Part shown: positions 24,699 to 64,000 of the stretch, in pieces | Position numbering within the stretch: position 1 is the stretch's first letter | How the letters are laid out: each line of letters begins with the position of its first letter | NCBI RefSeq assembly: GCF_037975245.1 | Contig: NC_092582.1 | Location: 2,038,001-2,102,000, forward strand | Source of the DNA: Apostichopus japonicus | Lineage: Eukaryota; Echinodermata; Holothuroidea; Aspidochirotida; Stichopodidae | Length of the DNA: 64,000 nucleotides | Direction of reading: 5' to 3' | Made by a program: the position numbers and the translations under genes | The notes under the pieces: generated by a model | Seen by the model: only the letters and a program-made list of their open reading frames with translations | Told to the model about the DNA's origin: nothing | The model's database searches: none

Positions 24699-25144
24699 CA
24701 TATGAAGTCATTACCAAATAAGATCCTCAAACTCCTGCATGGCCAATGTATACTGTTACGTTACAAAACTAGGATATGGTCCATCCAGCTAAATGGGCTG
24801 TGTTAGGTTCACTGCCGTGTGGAGGGCGATTTGGTGATGTGGCATCTTCAATCATTACTCGTGGTAATTTCACACGACGTAAGAGGTACGCGGTCCAGTC
24901 TTAATCGACTCGTGCTTTCTCTTTGGTAATTTCCAAACAATATACCGCGATTCATATGGATGTTGCCAAAGTTAACATTGATCACGATTAATCGCGATGT
25001 CTGCAAACTGAAGTACTGAGAACTACAAGCTGGGCCAACTAAAAGCCTCGAACATGGTCTTCTCCATTGCAACAGTTGCTACGTCATACCGCGATTAATA
25101 CCGATATTTTGACATACGTGACACGTTACATGTTCCTGACGTCG

Positions 25145-55047
<29,903 letters not shown>

Positions 55048-56699
55048 TTCGTCTATCCGTCAATTCAGTCATTTAATCTTAACCTGGTTTGTGTGAAGTA
55101 TACCAGTTCCACTACACGACTGTTGTTTAACGTTGTTTATTCTCTTCTAGTTGCTTGTTTTTTTGTTGTCCAGCTCACTAACGTCTGCTAAAGACACCTG
55201 CTATATTGAAAATGCCTTTGTATATACTTTTAGTCAGCTGTTATAGAGTTAAGGCTGTTACCGGTAAATCAGTCAAGCTGAACCAGTTTTTACCACCAAC
55301 ACAATGAGTCAATCAGTATACACACGTTTGCTTACAGACAAGAAACACACACACACTCACACACACACAATACAATTGATTATTTCGCTGTGGCTATCAT
55401 ATGTGTTTGTCATCATGATATGCTTTCTGAATATTTAGTACCTTCTATTGTTAAAGGAAAAAACAATCAATATTGCACGGTGAGTGTATACGGCTTGCAT
55501 TGTGAAAGATTTCTCGATACGCCCAAGAATCTTTCATAAAGATCAAATAAAGTAAATGAGTACCTTCGGATAAAAGTGATGTTCCTACGCTTTCCGTTTT
55601 AATGACATAGTTTCATTTGAAAGTTCGCAAGATAAAAAAAATCATTTTATAATAATAGTAACAAAATTAAAAAATAAAACCGTCCACCGGAAATCTTTGA
55701 AATTGAATGGACGAAATAATATGCAGGGTGCATGAATATATCACCTGCCATTAAACTTTTGAAAGAAAATGAACAATTTATGAATATCTGCCTAAAAAAA
55801 TGAACGTACGTTTATGTAATGACTAATATAAACTGAGCGTATTTAAATGTCTCTTACTGAATTTAATCAAATTCCACTATTATAGAAAAAAAGGGTTGGT
55901 GCTCCCTTTTTGACCCAAATATAGCTTCGAAGGCCGAATTCTTTCCTTCAGTTACTCAACTTAATGAACTAGAGACAAGGCCGATGTAAAGATTCCTTCA
56001 ATCAAAAGAGTGATCCTGGGATTAACTAAAAAAATTATTGATATTATGTTACAAGAAAAGAGGCATTCCAAGAAGGATTAAGAAAAAACCGTTACATCTG
56101 TAAGGTGACCGTGTAATTATCAACGAAGGTTTACCTATATTGCAGTATCATACGATGACCGAGAGATTTTATTTGTAATATATTGTTACGTGAACTAATA
56201 ACCAAAGGACCAAGGTTTAAATTCATGTATTTTACTTGTAAGCATGTTCGGTTACAGAATAACTGTGAACTGTTAAGATTGTCATTAGCCTATCTCTTGT
56301 GAACTTTGGAGTGACTGCTGTATTGTCCTTTCCGGAAAGGCCAATAATCTAGTCATTGTTAAGGTCCTTATAACTGACCATGGTCATTGTTCATTGAACA
56401 ATACAAACATCGGTAAAATGCGGTGGTGAGTAAACACTCTCTATTGGTTTAAATTCGCAGTAAATCCATCCACTTTCTTTGTCTTATCGTCCAATAGGAT
56501 GTCGACAAGACCACTACATTGTTAATTGAGCAATGCATGCATGGGGGTGTTTGTATCAGCTCTGAGTGAGTAATTCGATTTGTATTCGTTTTTTATCTAT
56601 GGTCCTTAACCAGTACTAATAACAAATAACCAATTACATTGCTCTTGAACTAGCGTGACCAATCTCCCGTGTAAGGTGAACAATGATTAGTCTATATGA

Positions 56700-57060
56700 T
56701 GTCATACTCCTATTAGAGTCTATATCAATCCGCCCAGATGTTCACCTAGCTCAGGAAAAGTGCCAAATATTGCAGTAGGAGAACATCTATTCTGATATGT
56801 TATCAATCAGAATCTGTTTTTTATGGCTTGCATGTTGAAGAGCATGAATGGAAGTACATGTGCATGGTGCAAAAAATTGTTCAATAATTTAGGCAATTTT
56901 AACCCCCTTTAGGCCTCCCAGCAGCGAAAACTTCAGGCTCCCCATAGCAAAAATCTTCACGGTCATGATATGAAAAGTTAATGGTGTCATGGAAGGCTAA
57001 CTTGTCAGCTATCCAGTGATGTGTAGCGTTAGCTAGTGAGATCTTTTATCTAGATTTGAA
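56700..57060. repeat. Diverged dispersed copy of the outer part of the inverted duplication
   Basis: Shares GATATGTTATCAATCAG and several further blocks in order with 45500-45860, but is much more diverged than the inverted arms. This indicates that the outer part of the arms is itself an interspersed repeat that was already present before the inverted duplication. Confidence 0.6.
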
Positions 57061-59049
57061 GACAACATTACTTTTGTGATTTTAGTGTGTAAATCAATAG
57101 TGTTTTTAATGGGCGTATGCAACCATATAGTTTAGTATCACGATTATATATTGAAAATAATAGATTATGCACATGGTTATAAGGTACCGGTAAACATCCT
57201 AAAAGCGACGGGCAAAAAACCTTTTAAAATAAAGTAAACCAAGATTATACTTTGGCTGGGTCACTATAAAGTGGGGCATCACGAGTCCATTCGACATGAA
57301 CAGACCCTGTTTAAAGGACCTCGGGAAAAGGTTGTAAGGTGAGTGAATACAAGGTGATCGATTGTGCATATATAGGCCTACTGCATGCATATGTATCTAT
57401 AGAAAAACAGATATTCTACTATACACATGAGAAGTTTCAATTGCGTATTACGTATAGTAATTCTTATGACACAATGCTCTTTGTTTCACCCACCCTACAA
57501 TAACTGAACTTAAGAGTGGAAAAGATGTTGCATTGCAGAAAAAAAATATTTGCAAACATTGCAGAAAAAAAAACATGTCCACTATTCATTCCTTACAAAC
57601 CCCAATATACAAGGCCTATAGTAAATTCCAGCTTTTGAAGCAGGCGGCAGTTATTTTTTTATTTCTTTTATTTTCATTTATCAAAAGAGAATTTTAATCG
57701 TTTTGTGGAAACCCTGGTGGGAGCTGGACAATACGTATTTGTTCGAGGTACCAGCAATGGAAAGAAATGAAAACACAATTATTAGACAAACAAATTAACT
57801 TTTAACTGAAAAATAATATATCAAGGTTAATGCACTGTCGTTTGCTCCATACATTTTACCCTTCAAAAAACTTGTGTTTAAACGATAGAAGGATGTAGAT
57901 ATTATTTATATGAGGCGTAACTTGGCTTACTCCAGGACGGTTCAAATACTGCAAATATACGATAAATATTAAAAAATATTTCATGCACATCCATACTCTA
58001 CTTGACTGTTGGTTCAAATGTGTCATAAACGTTCCCCACCCCCCCCCTCCACTCTATCAGCTGGATGTGTTATAGGGGCAAAATTTGTTTATGACTAATA
58101 AAAGAGGGTCATATTCTAAGCATATATTATTCTACTAGAGGATATATACGTAGTTGTGTTCCTGTTTCTTTGCCTCGAGTTCACATTTGGTAAAAATCGT
58201 GTCAATTCCAAGTGTCGTTTTCTCGACAAACGCAAACTAGGCATTAAAATTTAAATTTCGCCATTGCCATGTTTTTATCATGATCTTCAATAATAAAAAT
58301 TATCATGGATTTTTATATCATTTTAATGTCTCTAAGACATCCATGCATATTACATTGACACATATATTTTGTTGACATGTTCATTTAATGGTGTATCAGA
58401 AGCTAATATATAGTTCTTGAAAAATCATTTTTTAATTAACGTAATACATACAATTGAAAAATTGGAAATGTGCATTAGTGACAAGTAGATTTATTCTAAT
58501 AAACTCTCAAAAGTATTGATTTTTTTTTTCTCAATGAAGAATCGTTAATCGGAAGGAAACTATAAATCGATGTAATTGAGTTTTTGTGTTGAGTATGGAT
58601 AACCTGCATGCATATATTTTAAGAGTATTGCGGTGGAAGGCGACGAAAAAAGACGAAGATCAATACAAAAATGTATTCATGAGCGTCGATTCGACAGATA
58701 CGAAAATGAGGAATTCGTGGGTATCAATTATTAGATATTGTAAAAAAATATTGCCTCTGAATTTTGCATTTAATGTATTGCATAGATTTTTCTTAAATGC
58801 TAAATGAATAACGTCGGCCATCGTTTCTCATACAGATTCTTCCTTCGTACAAGAAATACAAAATGAGATATTTCCAAAATGTTGACAATTTTTCATTTCA
58901 ATTAGACCTTTAATAGACATTGATACTACATCCAGAGCATCTCATTTCAAGGTCTGCAGTAACGATTTCACTTCAAGGGTACTTAAAGTTACATGTGACA
59001 TGTGTGTCAAAAAGAAAAAGAAGAATGGGAGAAAGTACATTCCTGGGTG

Positions 59050-59362
59050 TGTTGACCCCTCTGAGCCCTCCCAGCTCTGGAGTTACCCTTCTGGGTCCTC
59101 CCAGCTCTGGAGTTACCCCTCTGGGCCCTTCCAGCTCTGGAGTTACCCTCTGGGCCCTGCCAGCTCTGGAGTTACCCCTATGGGCCCTGCCAGCTCTGGA
59201 GTTACCCCTCTGGGCCCTCCCAGTTCTGGAGTTACCCCTCTGGGCCCTGCCAGCTCTGGAGTTACCCCTCTGGGCCCTGCCAGCTCTGGAGTTACACCTC
59301 TGGTCCTCCCAGCTCTGGAGTTACCCCTCTGGGCCCTCCCAGCTCTGGGATTACCCCAGTCT
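59050..59362. repeat. 30-bp GC-rich minisatellite
   Basis: About ten copies of a 30-bp unit with CCAGCTCTGGAGTTACCCCT and CTGGGCCCTGC, conspicuously GC-rich in AT-rich DNA. It is open in two plus-strand frames but shows no gene context. It is in the region upstream of gene 1. Confidence 0.9.
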
Positions 59363-60528
59363 TTTCAGATTGATATATTAGGCAACAAAATGTCTCAGTA
59401 TTTATAGTATTTTGAGGATGGGAGTGAATTGTCTGTCCAAAATGAGTGACCATTCTTTGAAACTTTTTAGCAAATGTTGGGCAATTACTAATCCTCGTAA
59501 TATATGCAATACATATAAGTCAAATGTCAACAAGAAACAATGATTATATTTTTCCACTTTTGACATATCTGTTTGGGCAATGAAGTACATTGCAATATTT
59601 TATGATGACACACCAACACTGCGGTGCAATAGCCCTGTAAAATATTTGGAGGTGATAACTTGTTGTTTTCTACTTTTCTTCAAACAAAGTGCAACTTTGG
59701 GGGAAAAAACAACTTGTAGGCTTAGAATTATAGTTTTGTAGTAAATCGATGACCCGTATATGGGTAATAGAGGAAAGCTTGCCGACAGAACAAACACGTT
59801 TTGGTTTTGTTGACGGCACAATGTCTATTGAAGGCAAACGGAAATGAAGTGATATGAAACACAAAAACAAACCTTGCTCTATGTATACAAAACTGAAGTA
59901 CACTTAAAAGTTGAAATGTTGTTACAATTTTGTTTTAGCTTCATGTCATTCAATGGTAGAAATAAAAATATCAGTATTAAAGATTAAAGCCGCCAACAAT
60001 GTCCACCAAGGTGGGAAAAACCCCGAAAAATTAAAATGCAGCACATGGTTTCAACACATAACAACACTAACATTATAGCATTATATAGCATTAAGTATTA
60101 GGCCTATAGTTTCAAGTTTTCATCTACCATTATCACATGATACAGGAAATCATTTGCATCAGGAATTCTTTATTATGATAAATAATTACATATATTTCTT
60201 TCTTTCTTCCTCTGAATCCACTGAATTAAAACAAAAGCACAAAAAATGGTATCTTGTTTGTTTCTGTTTTGGTGAATTCCATGCAATTATATAGATTCGT
60301 GGTCATTAATCTAGTATTCAGAATTATCTGTCTATTTGTCAATACGTGTTTGCGTTCGTCTATATGTGTGGTGTATATATTTGTGTCAAAGAGTAATATT
60401 TGGACTGTCACAAAATAAAGCTGGCATGTATTGCATACAAGTCAACGGAGGGTTTCCTTCTTAGAGGTGAGCCAGTTTCGGACAATTATCCAATGCTAAT
60501 ACCAATATGTGTTGCCTTCTTATTTCAT

Positions 60529-60632
60529 GCTTCACAGCATTCGTACTGACAGTATAAACAGTTCCTAACCTTCATCTGATAGAAACAGGATAAATTATAC
60601 TGCTCATACTGTCAGTACGAGTGTTTTGAAGC
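60529..60632. repeat. Stem-loop with 27-bp arms
   Basis: Arms 60529-60555 and 60606-60632 pair at 24 of 27 positions (GTACTGACAGTAT core) around a 50-nt loop. It may be a small foldback element. It lies upstream of gene 1. Confidence 0.75.
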
Positions 60633-60648
60633 AGGATATGCAATTACA

Positions 60649-60685
<37 letters not shown>

Positions 60686-61825
60686 GCCAGCCATGGCTAT
60701 GCTTATGCATGAGTTGGTGTATGAAATGTAAATTTCGCTAAGAATGTAAATTTTCATAATAAATAGCCATATATTTTCCGCATAGTCTCAGAAGCAAATA
60801 AGAAGAAATATCTACAGATGAATTCTAACCAATATTGCATTTAGCGATTCTTCTTCAAGAGTATCCATAGGATATGTTCTAGAATATATGGAAATGAAGT
60901 TAGCTCTTTGGTTACTAAAAAGACACTGTCCTTCACATCACTGGAAGCTCTCTGGCCCGCTCACTTTACGGATAAACTCTTACATTGTATAGGGTATGAA
61001 GAGGCAATGATACTTGGATTAATCAACACCCATCGTTATTTTATCACTATGACAACGTCAGCTCCGATCGGTACATGTAAGTATAGTATAGGCTAGATAA
61101 TTCTGCTTCTAACGTGTGGTAGGATGATGAATCAAGTTGAACAGATTTCGATTTTCAAAACGTTTCCAAATGTTGGTCGTATGGTGCTTTATGATGCTTT
61201 ATGACTCACAGAAGCGCAACTAGCTGTGTCGTGGTGTGGGCAGGGGGGGGGGGGTTGCGCTGGATTGCATTATCCCTAAGTAAAACTCGACTTACCCCCT
61301 TGTTTTTTATTTTTTATTTATTAATGTCAACTTTTAAGAGGGTAGTCCTGCTCAGTGCGGAAGCACTGCATTCCAGAGGACCCCTCAATAAGTTTGCCGA
61401 CTGATTCCTTTGTTGCGCAATTTGTCGGACTATGGTATGTGAACAATTTCTGCCAAAAGTAAGCCTTCAACAAGCATGAAAACAATGAAGAGTCAACACT
61501 GTTTCATGGTGTAAAAATGACTCAAATTTGCATTATATATCGTCACTATAAAGGCCAGCTAAGCACATAAACATAAGGATGTTAGTTTTTTTACCGCAAT
61601 TGGTAATGAATGAAACGCGTGGGTGCTCGTTGTTTTATAGTCAAATTCAAATATAATCGTTTTATTCACAAGGTCAACGCTTTAAGGTTCTTAGGAGAAG
61701 AATCTTTTTGAAAAAGAGTTTCCTGTTGAACCTGATTTCGAAGAGGGGTTAGATTTCCCAGAAGAGGAAGAAAATGAGGGCTTAATGGACGTGTAAGACA
61801 GTTTACATATAATCGACTGCCGTAC

Positions 61826-61828
<3 letters not shown>

Positions 61829-61918
<90 letters not shown>
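61829..61918. repeat. (TA)n microsatellite near arm 2
   Basis: Pure TA run about 80 bp outside the proximal boundary of the inverted duplication arm 2; such tracts can break and may mark the rearrangement point. Confidence 0.95.
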
Positions 61919-61921
<3 letters not shown>

Positions 61922-61999
61922 TTGGGTTAGCAGGCTGTGGGGGGAGCAAGAGAAAGACCAATGCACAGTGGTGAAGAAAACGCCCGTATTTTAATGTAA

Positions 62000-63565
62000 C
62001 GTATTATTGAGGGCGGTTGAAGTGGTCAGTTAAAAATAATGCCAGAAGTTTCAACAACAAAAGATTCCTAAAGGGAATTAATAAAACCAGAAAAAGGAAT
62101 ATTTTGTTTAGCTCTTTTAACAATCAATATTTCATATAGGCCAAATGCTACGAAAATCGGTGCATTTATCCCATAAATAAATAAATAAATTAATAGTGAT
62201 GATTCCTTCAATTGTGTCATTAGTCTATTTTGCGTTATAAATAGACCTTGCGGTATGATGTACTTTGTCCTTACAATTTCTCTTTCCTCCTTTCTTGTCT
62301 TACAGGAACTTGATTTCTTGTTGACTGACGAGAATATAAATAACTACGGGTTAACCCCACTAAAAGACGGTAAACAATTACTTCATTACATCAGGTTCTT
62401 TTGAAAGACCAGGAAGTAAATTCAACGTCTTTGTCATAGGTTTTGTATAGGCCATAAATATTATCTGTTTCTAACATCAAACAAGTAACGGTTAAGCCGT
62501 TCGCTTCCTCGTTCCCTGTTTTTGTCACTTATTCGACTTGTCAATGTCACCGCCGCAAACACCTTTTTTCTTTTTCATTTTCATTTTTGTTGATCTTTCG
62601 GGTTGGTTTTGTTGTAGAATCTTCCAATTATTTTGGCAGACATTCCCTTTAATGTTTGTTTTGTCTGGTTCTGTCTGTTATTGATAGTATTCAAGGCTAA
62701 AATATTGTTTAGGACTTTTGTGTTACTGTCAAAAACTTCCCGCTTTTAGAATTCCGTCATAACTTGGGTCGCATGATACTGTATGGCAATGATTGACGCA
62801 CTCCGTCGTGAATTAGCGGTTCCGTGTAATATATGGATGCAATACTTAAAGGATGTGAAGACTCGTGCACAAAGAAACGTCTCATGCCGGTAATCTGACT
62901 TAGTTTCGAATGAGGTGTAACAGAAGTGTTAGACACCACCATCGATCCCAGAAAATACACACACAGCTTGCTACCGTCGGTAATTAGACACTAGTGTACA
63001 GTCAATACATACAGCTACGGTCAATACCCACAACACAGTGTACATAGCAGCAATGGACATCTTAGGTCCAGCCAAAGATAACAAGGTATCACGTTTTATT
63101 ACTGTCTGCATTTTGTAGCGACAAGAAGAAAACCTCACTTGCAAGCAACGGAAAGTTAACTTTTTCAGAGCGCGGCACGCGGTTTAGGGCGAGTCTTCAA
63201 TGTCTTTAAAGGAACATCGAAGTAAAGACACTGGGTGCTCTACATGTGGACAATCTCCAATTAAATAAGGTTAATACAGTCCATACTAATGCTCCATTGA
63301 CTTACATAGTTACTCAGCAAAGTAATGTGGTCTATAAATCCTTGTAGAAGTTCTCAAAAAACATGGCACCTTCAGTTTTCCGTATCATGAACATGTAATG
63401 TTTTCGTCACTGGTAAACAAGCCTCTTTATTTGGCCCGGTACGTAGTTTTGTGCGCTGCTCTTGGAAGGCCTTAAATGATCTAAAATTGCCCCATTGTCT
63501 TTGTTATTGTTCCTTCAACAACCAAGCCACAAAAACACACCAAAAAACAGATCCTGATTGATAAA
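62000..63565 (-). repeat. Arm 2 of long inverted duplication
   Basis: Reverse complement of 45590-47302. It begins CGTATTATTGAGGGCGGTTG and ends near ATCCTGATTGATA. A (TA)n tract lies about 80 bp outside its proximal end. The two arms are separated by about 14.7 kb that includes gene 1 exon 1 and its upstream region. Confidence 0.88.
62306..62369 (+). pseudogene. Orphan inverted copy of gene 1 exon 2
   Basis: Sixty-four nt on the plus strand with the same length as exon 2, acceptor TGTCTTACAG and donor GTAAAC intact. The reading frame is open (ELDFLLTDENIN, then NYGLTPLKD). Versus exon 2 it has four base differences: three synonymous and one Tyr-to-Asn. It lies in the distal arm of a long inverted duplication. 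No copy of exon 1 or exon 3 is visible on this strand in the window, so it may be a dead fragment or the second exon of a divergently oriented paralogue. Confidence 0.75.
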
Positions 63566-64000
63566 TCCGCGTACTCTGTTTGGCTCACGGTATTTAGTAA
63601 TTACTGCACCAAATGTGATTAGAACCATGCCTAATGTACCACGCACGCACACGAAAATCGCTTAGTGGTGTAAAAAAAAATGACGGTTTTTTTGTTGTCT
63701 CTCCTTTACCCTTGCTGCTGTACTATAACGCTAACGCGACCCAGGACGTTGTAAGGCAACGGATAGATCTGGCGAAAAACGTATATGGATGTACTTTCAT
63801 GACCTGAACGCCTGTATATGAAATATATAATTTAATACTAAACTTTATGGAAGGAAAATACACGTTAGTCTTCATAGCTGCCCAAAAAAACCGGCAAAAG
63901 TTTAAAATATATTACAGTATATGTCTGAAACAGCCGTCTTGAGGTGATCTGGGATATTCTTATGAACAAAAACGAGTTTTTAGACATTTAAATATTTATG
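63566..64000. other. Unassigned edge of the window
   Basis: The sequence beyond the inverted arm. It shows no copy of gene 1 exon 3, which lies 165 bp past the corresponding arm end in gene 1. I see nothing else in it. Confidence 0.5.

Larger units (their letters stand above)
20528..25144. other. Intergenic gap between gene 1 and gene 2
   Basis: About 4.6 kb from the gene 1 stop to the gene 2 start codon. It contains the presumed gene 1 3' UTR and gene 2 promoter, a 15-bp triplet repeat (CATCGATGAATATG) at 21121-21166, one CA-flanked dispersed repeat and the pentanucleotide microsatellite. No other gene is visible. I could not point to a convincing core promoter in this AT-rich DNA. Confidence 0.6.
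55048..61828. other. Upstream region of gene 1
   Basis: This contains the presumed 5' UTR and promoter of gene 1 next to 55048, but no element I can assign. Further out are a diverged dispersed repeat (56700-57060), the 30-bp minisatellite, a stem-loop at 60529 and a short (TA)n at 60653. No gene with splice or homology support is visible on either strand. Confidence 0.6.

Noticed and set aside
24848-25072. Minus-strand ORF downstream of the gene 1 stop
   Set aside because: No domain, no needed phase partner, and it falls in the presumed 3' UTR.
58920-59407. Two overlapping plus-strand ORFs with Gly/Pro/Ser or Leu/Pro/Trp repeats
   Set aside because: Both come from the 30-bp minisatellite; there are no splice sites or homologous domains.

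Overview
This is a eukaryotic genomic window from an animal. It is AT-rich and intron-rich, full of (TA)n microsatellites, minisatellites, tRNA-derived SINEs and small DNA transposons. Extracellular domain types (ADAMTS, CUB, YWTD, HYR), TTAGGG-type interstitial telomere repeats and marine-invertebrate-like repeats suggest a deuterostome marine invertebrate, possibly an echinoderm. That assignment is inference. There are no prokaryotic genes, rRNA genes or CRISPR arrays.

Two large genes lie in tandem on the minus strand. I rebuilt both by hand from splice sites, reading phase and domain homology. Gene 1 (55047 down to 25145, 27 coding exons, 1229 codons) encodes a secreted ADAMTS-type zinc metalloprotease. 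Its order is signal peptide, propeptide with a furin site, catalytic domain with HEIGHTLGMFHD, disintegrin-like, TSP1, Cys-rich, spacer and three more TSP1-like modules. It then carries five single-exon CXCXC (VEGF-C/BR3P-type) repeats and a divergent C-terminal CUB domain. Gene 2 (20527 down to 4497, 13 coding exons, 893 codons) encodes a type I membrane protein: signal peptide, CUB, six-bladed YWTD propeller, EGF-like module, four HYR domains, one transmembrane helix and a cytoplasmic tail with three PPxY motifs. Every exon junction keeps phase in both models.

Layout: 1-4496 holds repeats and the gene 2 downstream flank. 4497-20527 is gene 2. 20528-25144 is the intergenic gap. 25145-55047 is gene 1. 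55048-64000 is upstream DNA with repeats. The upstream DNA also holds an inverted copy (62000-63565) of the gene 1 exon-2 region (45590-47302), with an intact orphan copy of exon 2 on the plus strand. The two inverted arms flank gene 1 exon 1 and its presumed promoter.

How the genes relate: both are extracellular or matrix-type proteins with CUB domains, in the same orientation about 4.6 kb apart. A protease beside an adhesive or endocytic receptor could be a functional neighbourhood, but nothing in the sequence proves a joint role. Introns of both genes are expanded by tandem repeats (33-, 61-, 64-, about 75- and 98-bp units and tetranucleotides). The window also carries three hAT-like MITEs, two of them with clear 8-bp target-site duplications, and a 129-bp insertion with a hammerhead-like motif.
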